Shown piece after piece: positions 47,384 through 62,412 of a stretch of 64,000 bases of DNA (positions are counted from its first letter, which is position 1; every line of letters starts with the position of its first letter). The notes beneath the pieces were generated by a model. That model did no database searches and was not told the origin of the DNA. It saw only the letters and a program-made list of their open reading frames with translations. This DNA is from Tipula vernalis. Taxonomy: Eukaryota; Arthropoda; Insecta; Diptera; Tipulidae. The stretch covers positions 28,881,992-28,945,991 of the forward strand of contig OY282560.1 of NCBI GenBank assembly GCA_958295665.1, read 5' to 3'. The position numbers were made by a program, and so were the translations under genes.

Positions 47384-49998
47384 ATATTTTTTAGTAAACA
47401 TTTTAGACATCTTACGTACACTAGTAAAATAAAGATAAATTGAGCAAGTATTATTTTAATTCGTCAGAGCCAACTTTGATGTATTTTTCAAAATGAAAGT
47501 TTGAATAAATAAATTTTAGAAATAACTTAATTTTAATATTTCTGCAATTAATATTGAAAATTGAATATTTCGATTTGAATGGTGGCGGTAAAATGGTTAA
47601 TTACGAGGTGTATTAAGGATTTAAAACAATATGTTTAACAATATATACAGGACAAACGTGTAAATCGAAGTAAACAACGGACTACAAATAAACAAAAATA
47701 ATCAATTTTCCTAATTTATCAAACTCAAAATTTTTTTAGTTTCACCCAAGTACGAATATCATATGCTATGGAGAGCAATGATATATTGCAAAGTACTTAT
47801 TTTTATAAAATATTAGATATTCTGTCAAAACAAAACAAAAAAAAAATTGATATTTTCTTATCGTGCGATAGGGAACGCGAAATATGGCAAACGGAAAATA
47901 GTTAGTTAATTTATATACGATATAAATGTCGAACCAAATTTATATCTTTCCTGTCTCGCGCTCCACTAATATCCATTTTGTACCAAAAGGAAGCGCCAAA
48001 TTATTTTATACATTATGCTGAGAATTTTTTTTTTTTTGATTGATTATCATTATTTTATATTATCATAATATTATAAATATAAAAAAAAATAAAATTTTTT
48101 ATCACCATTTCAGAAATAGTGTTTTGTAGTCGAAGAATGTGTTGATGATATGGTACAGCTTTTTAATGGAATTTTAATTGAAAATTTATTAAAATTTTTA
48201 CTCCAGTTGCATCTAATTTTTATTATTTTATGTCTGCTACCCATGTACTCGTATAATGTTATACGGATACATTATACAGATAAAATTTAAACATGGAGAT
48301 ACATAGGTGTCAAGTATCAAAATTAACTATGTCGTCTATCTGAATGAGATAAAAACAAATCCAGTTTTTTGTACGACAGAAGGATAATTAAATGTGATAG
48401 CGTTATGATGGACATGATTGAATATAAAAAAATTTTATAACATAAAATTTGGTTTATGTGCAATATACGAGCACATATTTACTTTTAATTAAATTATTTA
48501 ATATGGCCACAAGGATAATAGATAGATAAAAAAAAAATAATAATCAGAAATGTCACCATAAATTGTCGAAAAGGACTATAACATAGGATTTTTTAAAGTT
48601 TTAGATAATTTATTTGCATAAATTAATTGTATGGTTGAACGGTTAAAGTACGTATTAACTTTCGTATCTCTTTAATTTATCTAAATCCGAAAAAAAGTTT
48701 TGTTTTAACAAATTTATAGATAAATTGGTGATAAATCTTCCTCCCTGCTTTGTATACATATTCATACCATATATGTATAGTCAAAATACCAAAAGACTTT
48801 ATTAATTATTTTTAATGAATTTGGGTCACAGCCCTATTTCAATATTAGGATAGACAACAAAAAAATGTTATCCTACATTTTGAAAATATTCAGCTGCATT
48901 AAAAGCTTAATCTGATATGTTATACGTCCGAAAGACTCGAAAAATCCATTAAACCCAACAAAAAAATTTTCATCTCGTTATTTTTAATCAACAGTAGTTC
49001 AGTTATTTTGAAATATGTAAAGTTTACAATTTTATTGTATGGCTTGATAAACATTAAAGACAAAAATCACAATATCAGTAGGTACGGTAGTGATAAAAAA
49101 AATGTGAAAATAGGAAAAACTACAAAAAAAAAAAAATTGTCGGGTTGTATTCATAAGGTAAAGTTTATTTTAAAATTTATTAGTTTGTCTCTTATTAAGT
49201 AAAATAGTAGCTTGTAATTAACGTTTCACATGAGACAATTTCATATGGGATCCGGTAAAATAAAACACATTTATATAGACAATTAGGACAGTTTAATTAG
49301 TGTTGAAAGTTTAGACATACATATGTATACGATGAAACTAATGTCAAACTTATCGGATTGTGGTACCTGTTGTCACCGATAGAAGGAATAGTAACGATAC
49401 CATTTGGAGCTGCTATATGGCCATTTTTTAATTGCCGTTTAGTATGCAAAGCTTTCATCATCTTGGAAAGTTAGTTTTCTGTTGTTGGTAAATAGATTAA
49501 TTATGTACATACATACAATACATTGTACCTGGGCAAGTATTAATTATTCAAAACTGGACCAAACCTCACTAAAGAAGATGCTGTTTGATATGATATACGT
49601 GACTGTGCTCAAAATCCTAAAAGCTATGTTACTGTCAAATCTATTAAAACTTCAGATAATTGTACTTTTCGGGTCTGAGCTTTATTTTTGTAACTAGTAA
49701 TTACCCGTCAAAACTGACGGAAGTTTCTGAAAACTCAATATATAGTAGTTCACATATTTATTTGCTTTTTATACCCCTTACTTCCCCTTCCTAAAAGATC
49801 GTAACATATTTCAAAAACCCTCCCTCTCCCAGGCGTAACATAAAAGTATTCACATTTTTAAATTATTTTAATCACGTGAAAGTGAATTTTGCAATTAAGA
49901 AAACGGGCTATCAATGATATGATCTATGTTCACTCCTCCCTATCTTTAACAAATCGTAACAAACCATGAAGCCACCCCCATGAAGCGTTACGTAATAT
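47384..49998. other. Very AT-rich non-coding stretch, no gene seen
   Basis: No recognised coding sequence over about 2.6 kb. Open frames at 49008-49202 and 49482-49697 show no motif. The last part (49775-49995) has spaced motifs like CGTAACA and GCGTTACG among pyrimidine-rich stretches (CCCTCCCTCTCCC, ACTCCTCCCTATC). This resembles non-coding mobile repeats found in many insect genomes, but I cannot name a family. Satellite B starts straight after GCGTTACGTAATAT. Confidence 0.5.
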
Positions 49999-52900
49999 GA
50001 GCTACAAAATCGAAAACCTGCAATTGTGCTAATGACAACGGTTATTTGGATCGTTCAAATATTTCCACACATTTTGTAGAAAATTCCATTTTATTGAAAG
50101 TCACCTGGACTATAGACCACAAAATCAGAGCTACAAAATCGAAAACCTGCAATTGTGCTCCGATTCCGATGATTGATACCTCTATCGATAGGCATTGAGA
50201 CCTGTAAATGTCATGCCAATGGGCATTTGGATCGTTCGAATATTTCTATACATTTTGTAGAAAATTTAATTTTATTGAAAATCACATGGACTATAGACCA
50301 CAAAATCAGAGCTACAAAATCGAAAACCTGCAATTGTGCTAATGACAACGATTATTTGGATCGTTCGAATATTTCCACACATTTTGTAGAAAATTTAATT
50401 TTATTGAAAATCACCTGGACTATAGACCACAAAATCAGAGCTACAAAATCGAAAACCTGCAATTGTGCTCCGATTCCGATGATTGATACCTCTATCGATA
50501 TGCATTGAGACCTGTAATTGTCATGCCAATGGGCATTTGGATCGTTCGAATATTTCTACACATTTTGTAGAAAATTTAATTTTATTGAAAATCACCTGGA
50601 CTATAGACCACAAAATCAGAGCTACAAAATCGAAGACCTGTAATTGTGTTCCGATTCCGATGATTGATACTTCTATCGATAGGCATTGAGACCTGTAATT
50701 GTCATTCCAATGGGCATTTGGATCGTTCGAATATTTCCACACATTTTGTAGAAAATTCAATTTTATTGAAAATCACCTGGACTATAGACCACAAAATCAG
50801 AGCTACAAAATCGAAAACCTTCAATTGTGCTCGGATTCCGATGATTGATACCTCTATCGATAGGCATTGAGACCTGTAATTGTCATGCTAATGGGCATTT
50901 GGATCGTTCGAATATTTCTACACATTTTGTAGAAAATTTAATTTTATTGAAAATCACCTGGACTATAGACCACAAAATCAGAGCTACAAAATTGAAAACC
51001 TTCAATTGTGCTCGGATTCCGATGATTGATACCTCTATCGATAGGCATTGAGACCTGTAACTGTCATGCCAATGGGCATTTGGATCGTTCGAATATTTCT
51101 ACACATTTTGTAGAAAATTCAATTTTATTGAAAATCACCTGGACTATAGACCACAAAATCAGAGCTACAAAATCGAAAACCTTCAATTGTGCTCGGATTC
51201 CGATGATTGATACCTCTATCGATAGGCATTGAGACCTGTAACTGTCATGCCAATGGGCATTTGGATCGTTCGAATATTTCTACACATTTTGTAGAAAATT
51301 TAATTTTATTGAAAGTCACATGGACTATAGACCACAAAATCAGAGCTACAAAATCAAAAACCTGTAATTGTGCTCCGATTCCGATGATTGATACCTCTAT
51401 CGATATGCATTGAGACCTGTAATTGTCATGCCAATGGGCATTTGGATCGTTCGAATATTTCTATACATTTTGTAGAAAATTCAATTTTATTGAAAATCAC
51501 CTGGACTATAGACCACAAAATCAGAGCTACAAAATCGAAAACCTGCAATTGTGCTCCGATTCCGATGATTAATACCTCTATCGATATGCATTGAGACCTG
51601 TAATTGTCATGCCAATGGGCATTTGGATCGTTCGAATATTTCTACACATTTTGTAGAAAATTTAATTTTATTGAAAATCACATGGACTATAGACCACAAA
51701 ATCAGAGCTACAAAATCGAAAACCTGCAATTGTGCTAATGACAACGGTTATTTGGATCGTTCGAATATTTCCACACATTTTGTAGAAAATTCAATTTTAT
51801 TGAAAATCACCTGGACTATAGACCACAAAATCAGAGCTACAAAATCGAAAACCTGCAATTGTGCTCCGATTCCGATGATTGATACCTCTATCGATAGGCA
51901 TTGAGACCTGTAACTGTCATGCCAATGGGCATTTGGATCGTTCGAATATTTCTACACATTTTGTAGAAAATTCAATTTTATTGAAAATCACCTGGACTAT
52001 AGACCACAAAATCAGAGCTACAAAATCGAAAACCTTCAATTGTGCTCGGATTCCGATGATTGATACCTCTATCGATAGGCATTGAGACCTGTAACTGTCA
52101 TGCCAATGGGCATTTGGATCGTTCGAATATTTCTACACATTTTGTAGAAAATTCAATTTTATTGAAAATCACCTGGACTATAGACCACAAAATCAGAGCT
52201 ACAAAATCGAAAACCTGCAATTGTGCTAATGACAACGATTATTTGGATCGTTCGAATATTTCCACACATTTTGTAGAAAAATCAATTTTATTGAAAATCT
52301 CCTGGACTATAGACCACAAAATCAGAGCTACAAAATCGAAAACCTGCAATTGTGCTCCGATTCCGATGATTGATACCTCTATCGATATGCATTGAGACCT
52401 GTAATTGTCATGCCAATGGGCATTTGGATCGTTCGAATATTTCTACACATTTTGTAGAAAATTTAATATTATTGAAAATCACATGGACTATAGACCACAA
52501 AATCAGAGCTACAAAATCGAAAACCTGCAATTGTGCTAATGACAACGGTTATTTGGATCGTTCGAATATTTCCACATATTTTGTAGAAAATTCAATTTTA
52601 TTGAAAATCACCTGGACTATAGACGACAAAATCAGAGCTACAAAATCGAAAACCTGCAATTGTGCCCCGATTCCGATGATTGATACCTCTATCGATATGC
52701 ATTGAGACCTGTAACTGTCATGCCAATGGGCATTTGGATCGTTCGAATATTTCTACACATTTTGTAGAAAATTCAATTTTATTGAAAATCACCTGGACTA
52801 TAGACCACAAAATCAGAGCTACAAAATCGAAAACCTGCAATTGTGCTAATGACAACGATTATTTGGATCGTTCGAATATTTCCACACATTTTGTAGAAAA

Positions 52901-53480
52901 TTCAATTTTATTGAAAATCACCTGGACTATAGACCACAAAATCAGAGCTACAAAATCGAAAACCTGCAATTGTGCCCCGATTCCGATGATTGATACCTCT
53001 ATCGATAGGCATTGAGACCTGTAATTGTCATGCAAATGGGCATTTGGATCGTTCGAATATTTCTACACATTTTGTAGAAAATTTAATTTTATTGAAAATC
53101 ACCTGGACTATAGACCACAAAATCAGAGCTACAAAATCGAAAACCTGCAATTGGGCTAATGACAACGATTATTTGGATCGTTCGAATATTTCCACACATT
53201 TTGTAGAAATTTCAATTTTATTTATAATCACCTGGACTATAGACCACAAAATCAGAGCTACAAAATCGAAAACCTGCAATTGTGCTCCGATTCCGATGAT
53301 TGATACCTCTATCGATAGGGATTGAGACCTGTAATTGTCATGCCAATGGGCATTTGGATCGTTCGAATATTTCTACACATTTTGTAGAAAATTTAATTTT
53401 ATTGAAAATCACCTGGACTATAGACCACAAAATCAGAGCTACAAAATCGAAAACCTGCAATTGTGCCCCGATTCCGATGA

Positions 53481-56400
53481 TTGATACCTCTATCGATAGG
53501 CATTGAGACCTGTAATTGTCATGCCAATGGGCATTTGGATCGTTCGAATATTTCTACACATTTTGTAGAAAACTTAATTTTATTGAAAATCACATGGACT
53601 ATAGACCACAAAATCAGAGCTACAAAATCGAAAACCTGCAATTGTGCTAATGACAACGATTATTTGGATCGTTCGAATATTTCCACACATTTTGTAGAAA
53701 ATTCAATTTTATTGAAAATCACCTGGACTATAGACCACAAAATAAGAGCTACAAAATCGAAAACCTGCAATTGTGCTCCGATTCCGATGATTGATACCTC
53801 TTTTCGATAGGCATTGAGACCTGTAATTGGCATGCCAATGGGCATTTGGATCGTTCGAATATTTCTACACATTTTGTAGAAAATTTAATTTTATTGAAAG
53901 TCACATGGACTATAGACCACAAAATCAGAGCTACAAAATCAAAAACCTGCAATTGTGCTCAGATTCCGATGATTGATACCTCTTTTCGATAGGCATTGAG
54001 ACCTGTAATTGGCATGCCAATGGGCATTTGGATCGTTCGAATATTTCTACACATTTTGTAGAAAATTTAATTTTATTGAAAGTCACATGGACTATAGACC
54101 ACAAAATCAGAGCTACAAAATCAAAAACCTGCAATTGTGCCCCGATTCCGATGATTGATACCTCTATCGATAGGCATTGAGACCTGTAGTTGTCATGCCA
54201 ATGGGCATTTGGATCGTTCGAATATTTCTACACATTTTGTAGAAAATTTAACTTTATTGAAAATGACATGGACTAGAGACCACAAAATCAGAGCTACAAA
54301 ATCGAAAACCTGCAATTGTGCTAATGACAACGATTATTTGGATCGTTCGAATATTTCCACACATTTTGTAGAAAATTCAATTTTATTTATAATCACCTGG
54401 ACTATAGACCACAAAATCAGAGCTACAAAATCGAAAACCTGCAATTGTGCTCCGATTCCGATGATTGATACCTCTATCGATAGGGATTGAGACCTGTAAT
54501 TGTCATGCCAATGGGCATTTGGATCGTTCGAATATTTCTACACATTTTGTAGAAAATTTAATTTTATTGAAAATCACCTGGACTATAGACCACAAAATCA
54601 GAGCTACAAAATCGAAAACCTGCAATTGTGCCCCGATTCCGATGATTGATACCTCTATCGATAGGCATTGAGACCTGTAATTGTCATGCCAATGGGCATT
54701 TGGATCGTTCGAATATTTCTACACATTTTGTAGAAAATTTAACTTTATTGAAAATGACATGGACTATAGACCACAAAATCAGAGCTACAAAATCGAAAAC
54801 CTGCAATTGTGCTAATGACAACGGTTATTTGGATCGTTCGAATATTTCCACACATTTTGTAGAAAATTCAATTTTATTGAAAATCACATGGACTATAGAC
54901 CACAAAATCAGAGCTACAAAATCGAAAACCTGCAATTGTGCTAATGACAACGGTTATTTAGATCGTTCAAATATTTCCACATATTTTGTAGAATATTCAA
55001 TTTTATTGAAAATCACCTGGACTATAGACCACAAAATCAGAGCTACAAAATCGAAAACCTGCAATTGTGCTCCGATTCCGATGATTGATACCTCTATCGA
55101 TAGGCATTGAGACCTGTAATTGTCATGCCAATGGGCATTTGGATCGTTCGAATATTTCTACACATTTTGTAGAAAATTTAATTTTATTGAAAATCTCATG
55201 GACTATACACGTGCTCCGATTCCGATGATTGATACCTCTATCGATATGCATTGAGACCTGTAATTGTCATGCCAATGGGCATTTGGATCGTTCGAATATT
55301 TCTACACATTTCGTAGAAAATTTAATTTTATTGAAAATCACCTGGACTATAGACCACAAAATCAGAGCTACAAAATCAAAACCTGCAATTGTGCTCCGAT
55401 TCCGATGATTGATACCTCTTTTCGATAGGCATTGAGACTTGTAATTGGCATGCCAATGGGCATTTGGATCGTTCGAATATTTCTACACATTTTGTAGAAA
55501 ATTTAATTTTATTGAAAGTCACATGGACTATAGACCACAAAATCAGAGCTACAAAATCAAAAACCTGCAATTGTGCCCCGATTCCGATGATTGATACCTC
55601 TATCGATAGGCAATGAGACCTGTAGTTGTCATGCCAATGGGCATTTGGATCGTTCGAATATTTCTACACATTTTGTAGAAAATTCAATTTTATTGAAAAT
55701 CACATGGACTATAGACCACAAAATCAGAGCTACAAAATCGAAAACCTGCAATTGTGCTAATGACAACGATTATTTGGATCGTTCGAATATTTCCACACAT
55801 TTTGTAGAAAATTCAATTTTATTGAAAATCACCTGGACTATAGACCACAAAATCAGAGCTACAAAACCGAAAACCTGCAATTGTGCTCCGATTCCGATGA
55901 TTGATACCTCTATCGATAGGCATTGAGACCTGTAATTGTCATGCCAATGGGCATTTGGATCGTTCGAATATTTCTACACATTTTGTAGAAAATTTAATTT
56001 TATTGAAAATCTCATGGACTATACACGTGCTCCGATTCCGATGATTGATACCTCTATCGATATGCATTGAGACCTGTAATTGTCATGCCAATGGGCATTT
56101 GGATCGTTCGAATATTTCTACACATTTCGTAGAAAATTTAATTTTATTGAAAATCACCTGGACTATAGACCACAAAATCAGAGCTACAAAATCAAAAACC
56201 TGCAATTGTGCCCCGATTCCGATGATTGATACCTCTATCGATAGGCAATGAGACCTGTAGTTGTCATGCCAATGGGCATTTGGATCGTTCGAATATTTCT
56301 ACACATTTTGTAGAAAATTTAATTTTATTGAAAATCACATGGACTATAGACCACAAAATCAGAGCTACAAAATCGAAAACCTGCAATTGTGCTAATGACA

Positions 56401-59400
56401 ACGGTTATTTGGATCGTTCGAATATTTCCACACATTTTGTAGAAAATTCAATTTTATTGAAAATCACCTGGACTATAGACTACTATAGACCAAAAAATAA
56501 GAGCTACAAAATCGAAAACCTGCAATTGTGCTCCGATTCCGATGATTGATACCTCTATCGATAGGCATTGAGACATGTAATTGTCATGCCAATGGGCATT
56601 TGGATCGTTCGAATATTTCTACACATTTTGTAGAAAATTTAATTTTATTGAAAATCACCTGGACTATATATAGACCACAAAATCAGAGCTACAAAATCGA
56701 AAACCTGCAATTGTGCCCCGATTCCGATGATTGATACCTCTATCGATAGGCATTGAGACCTGTAATTGTCATGCCAATGGGCATTTGGATCGTTCGAATA
56801 TTTCTACACATTTTGTAGAAAATTTAATTTTATTGAAAATCACCTGGACTATAGACCACAAAATCAGAGCTACAAAATCGAAAACCTGCAATTGTGCTCC
56901 GATTCCGATGATTGATACCTCTATCGATAGGGATTGAGACCTGTAATTGTCATGCCAATGGGCATTTGGATCGTTCGAATATTTCTACACATTTTGTAGA
57001 AAATTTAATTTTATTGAAAATCACCTGGACTATAGACCACAAAATCAGAGCTACAAAATCGAAAACCTGCAATTGTGCCCCGATTCCGATGATTGATACC
57101 TCTATCGATAGGCATTGAGACCTGTAATTGTCATGCCAATGGGCATTTGGATCGTTCGAATATTTCTACACATTTTGTAGAAAATTTAATTTTATTGAAA
57201 ATCACATGGACTATAGACCACAAAATCAGAGCTACAAAATCGAAAACCTGCAATTGTGCTAATGACAACGATTATTTGGATCGTTCGAATATTTCCACAC
57301 ATTTTGTAGAAAATTCAATTTTATTGAAAATCACCTGGACTATAGACCACAAAATAAGAGCTACAAAATCGAAAACCTGCAATTGTGCTCCGATTCCGAT
57401 GATTGATACCTCTTTTCGATAGGCATTGAGACCTGTAATTGGCATGCCAATGGGCATTTGGATCGTTCGAATATTTCTACACATTTTGTAGAAAATTTAA
57501 TTTTATTGAAAGTCACATGGACTATAGACCACAAAATCAGAGCTACAAAATCAAAAACCTGCAATTGTGCCCCGATTCCGATGATTGATACCTCTATCGA
57601 TAGGCATTGAGACCTGTAGTTGTCATGCCAATGGGCATTTGGATCGTTCGAATATTTCTACACATTTTGTAGAAAATTTAACTTTATTGAAAATGACATG
57701 GACTAGAGACCACAAAAGCAGAGCTACAAAATCGAAAACCTGCAATTGTGCTAATGACAACGATTATTTGGATCGTTCGAATATTTCCACACATTTTGTA
57801 GAAAATTCAATTTTATTTATAATCACCTGGACTATAGACCACAAAATCAGAGCTACAAAATCGAAAACCTGCAATTGTGCTCCGATTCCGATGATTGATA
57901 CCTCTATCGATAGGGATTGAGACCTGTAATTGTCATGCCAATGGGCATTTGGATCGTTCGAATATTTCTACACATTTTGTAGAAAATTTAATTTTATTGA
58001 AAATCACCTGGACTATAGACCACAAAATCAGAGCTACAAAATCGAAAACCTGCAATTGTGCCCCGATTCCGATGATTGATACCTCTATCGATAGGCATTG
58101 AGACCTGTAATTGTCATGCCAATGGGCATTTGGATCGTTCGAATATTTCTACACATTTTGTAGAAAATTTAACTTTATTGAAAATGACATGGACTATAGA
58201 CCACAAAATCAGAGCTACAAAATCGAAAACCTGCAATTGTGCTAATGACAACGGTTATTTGGATCGTTCGAATATTTCCACACATTTTGTAGAAAATTCA
58301 ATTTTATTGAAAATCACATGGACTATAGACCACAAAATCAGAGCTACAAAATCGAAAACCTGCAATTGTGCTTATGACAACGGTTATTTGGATCGTTCAA
58401 ATATTTCCACATATTTTGTAGAATATTCAATTTTATTGAAAATCACCTGGACTATAGACCACAAAATCAGAGCTACAAAATCGAAAACCTGCAATTGTGC
58501 TCCGATTCCGATGATTGATACCTCTATCGATAGGCATTGAGACCTGTAATTGTCATGCCAATGGGCATTTGGATCGTTCGAATATTTCTACACATTTTGT
58601 AGAAAATTTAATTTTATTGAAAATCTCATGGACTATACACGTGCTCCGATTTCGATGATTGATACCTCTATCGATATGCATTGAGACCTGTAATTGTCAT
58701 GCCAATGGGCATTTGGATCGTTCGAATATTTCTACACATTTCGTAGAAAATTTAATTTTATTGAAAATCACCTGGACTATAGACCACAAAATCAGAGCTA
58801 CAAAATCAAAACCTGCAATTGTGCTCCGATTCCGATGATTGATACCTCTTTTCGATAGGCATTGAGACTTGTAATTGGCATGCCAATGGGCATTTGGATC
58901 GTTCGAATATTTCTACACATTTTGTAGAAAATTTAATTTTATTGAAAGTCACATGGACTATAGACCACAAAATCAGAGCTACAAAATCAAAAACCTGCAA
59001 TTGTGCCCCGATTCCGATGATTGATACCTCTATCGATAGGCAATGAGACCTGTAGTTGTCATGCCAATGGGCATTTGGATCGTTCGAATATTTCTACACA
59101 TTTTGTAGAAAATTCAATTTTATTGAAAATCACATGGACTATAGACCACAAAATCAGAGCTACAAAATCGAAAACCTGCAATTGTGCTAATGACAACGAT
59201 TATTTGGATCGTTCGAATATTTCCACACATTTTGTAGAAAATTCAATTTTATTGAAAATCACCTGGACTATAGACCACAAAATCAGAGCTACAAAACCGA
59301 AAACCTGCAATTGTGCTCCGATTCCGATGATTGATACCTCTATCGATAGGCATTGAGACCTGTAATTGTCATGCCAATGGGCATTTGGATCGTTCGAATA

Positions 59401-60160
59401 TTTCTATACATTTTGTAGAAAATTCAATTTTATTGAAAATCACCTGGACTATAGACCGCAAAATCAGAGCTACAAAATCGAAAACCTGCAATTGTGCCCC
59501 GATTCCGATGATTGATACCTCTATCGATAGGCATTGAGACCTGTAATTGTCATGCCAATGGGCATTTGGATCGTTCGAATATTTCTACACATTTTGTAGA
59601 AAATTTAATTTTATTGAAAATCTCATGGACTATACACGTGCTCCGATTCCGATGATTGATACCTCTATCGATATGCATTGAGACCTGTAATTGTCATGCC
59701 AATGGGCATTTGGATCGTTCGAATATTTCTACACATTTCGTAGAAAATTTAATTTTATTGAAAATCACCTGGACTATAGACCACAAAATCAGAGCTACAA
59801 AATCAAAAACCTGCAATTGTGCCCCGATTCCGATGATTGATACCTCTATCGATAGGCAATGAGACCTGTAGTTGTCATGCCAATGGGCATTTGGATCGTT
59901 CGAATATTTCTACACATTTTGTAGAAAATTTAATTTTATTGAAAATCACATGGACTATAGACCACAAAATCAGAGCTACAAAATCGAAAACCTGCAATTG
60001 TGCTAATGACAACGGTTATTTGGATCGTTCGAATATTTCCACACATTTTGTAGAAAATTCAATTTTATTGAAAATCACCTGGACTATAGACTACTATAGA
60101 CCAAAAAATAAGAGCTACAAAATCGAAAACCTGCAATTGTGCTCCGATTCCGATGATTGA
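53481..60160. repeat. Higher-order repeat of about 3.4-3.6 kb in satellite B
   Basis: Marked units recur at fixed offsets: 54155, 54465, 54646, 55376 and 55591 reappear 3,430 bp later at 57585, 57895, 58076, 58806 and 59021. Offset 3,612 applies to the left part (53481 to 57093), because one extra 182-bp unit lies at about 53.8-54.0 kb. Offset 3,611 applies to the right part (56045 to 59656), because of one extra unit near 59331-59511. Shared private variants include GACTAGAGACCAC, TTTATTTATAATCACC and GACTATACACGTGC. Confidence 0.9.
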
Positions 60161-62121
60161 TACCTCTATCGATAGGCATTGTGACATGTAATTGTCATGC
60201 CAATGGGCATTTGGATCGTTCGAATATTTCTACACATTTTGTAGAAAATTTAATTTTATTGAAAATCACATGGACTATAGACCACAAAATCAGAGCTACA
60301 AAATCGAAAACCTGCAATTGTGCTAATGACAACGATTATTTGGATCGTTCGAATATTTCCACACATTTTGTAGAAAATTCAATTTTATTTATAATCACCT
60401 GGACTATAGACCACAAAATCAGAACTACAAAATCGAAAACCTGCAATTGTGCTCCGATTCCGATGATTGATACCTCTATCGATAGGGATTGAGACCTGTA
60501 ATTGTCATGCCAATGGGCATTTGGATCGTTCGAATATTTCTACACATTTTGTAGAAAATTTAATTTTATTGAAAATCACCTGGACTATAGACCACAAAAT
60601 CAGAGCTACAAAATCGAAAACCTGCAATTGTGCCCCGATTCCGATGATTGATACCTCTATCGATAGGCATTGAGACCTGTAATTGTCATGCCAATGGGCA
60701 TTTGGATCGTTCGAATATTTCTACACATTTTGTAGAAAATTTAACTTTATTGAAAATGACATGGACTAGAGACCACAAAATCAGAGCTACAAAATCGAAA
60801 ACCTGCAATTGTGCTAATGACAACGGTTATTTGGATCGTTCGAATATTTCCACACATTTTGTAGAAAATTCAATTTTATTGAAAATCACCTGGACTATAG
60901 ACCACAAAATCAGAGCTACAAAATCGAAAACCTGCAATTGTGCCCCGATTCCGATGTTTGATACCTCTATCGATAGGCATTGAGACCTGTAATTGTCATG
61001 CCAATGGGCATTTGGATCGTTCGAATATTTCTACACATTTTGTAGAAAATTTAATTTTATTGAAAATCACCTGGACTATAGACCACAAAATCAGAGCTAC
61101 AAAATCGAAAACCTGCAATTGTGCCCCGATTCCGATGATTGATACCTCTATCGATAGGCATTGAGACCTGTAATTGTCATGCCAATGGGCATTTGGATCG
61201 TTCGAATATTTCTACACATTTTGTAGAAAATTTAATTTTATTGAAAATCACATGGACTATAGACCACAAAATCAGAGCTACAAAATCGAAAACCTGCAAT
61301 TGTGCTAATGACAACGATTATTTGGATCGTTCGAATATTTCCACACATTTTGTAGAAAATTCAATTTTATTTATAATCACCTGGACTATAGACCACAAAA
61401 TCAGAGCTACAAAATCGAAAACCTGCAATTGTGCTCCGATTCCGATGATTGATACCTCTATCGATAGGGATTGAGACCTGTAATTGTCATGCCAATGGGC
61501 ATTTGGATCGTTCGAATATTTCTACACATTTTGTAGAAAATTTAATTTTATTGAAAATCACCTGGACTATAGACCACAAAATCAGAGCTACAAAATCGAA
61601 AACCTGCAATTGTGCCCCGATTCCGATGATTGATACCTCTATCGATAGGCATTGAGACCTGTAATTGTCATGCCAATGGGCATTTGGATCGTTCGAATAT
61701 TTCTACACATTTTGTAGAAAATTTAACTTTATTGAAAATGACATGGACTAGAGACCACAAAATCAGAGCTACAAAATCGAAAACCTGCAATTGTGCTAAT
61801 GACAACGGTTATTTGGATCGTTCGAATATTTCCACACATTTTGTAGAAAATTCAATTTTATTGAAAATCACCTGGACTATAGACCACAAAATCAGAGCTA
61901 CAAAATCGAAAACCTGCAATTGTGCCCCGATTCCGATGATTGATACCTCTATCGATAGGCATTGAGACCTGTAATTGTCATGCCAATGGGCATTTGGATC
62001 GTTCGAATATTTCTACACATTTTGTAGAAAATTTAATTTTATTGAAAATCACCTGGACTATAGACCACAAAATCAGAGCTACAAAATCGAAAACCTGCAA
62101 TTGTGCCCCGATTCCGATGAT
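60157..62121. repeat. Tandem 982-bp higher-order repeat in satellite B
   Basis: Two adjacent copies, 60157-61138 and 61139-62120, each built as 310, 181, 310 and 181 bp. Markers recur 982 bp apart: 60467 and 61449, 60648 and 61630, 60958 and 61940. The two differ at only a few bases. Confidence 0.88.
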
Positions 62122-62412
62122 TGATACCTCTATCGATAGGCATTGAGACCTGTAATTGTCATGCCAATGGGCATTTGGATCGTTCGAATATTTCTACACA
62201 TTTTGTAGAAAATTTAACTTTATTGAAAATGACATGGACTATAGACCACAAAATCAGAGCTACAAAATAGAAAACCTGCAATTGTGCTAATGACAACGGT
62301 TATTTGGATCGTTCGAATATTTCCACACATTTTGTAGAAAATTCAATTTTATTGAAAATCACATGGACTATAGACCACAAAATCAGAGCTACAAAATCGA
62401 AAACCTGCAATT

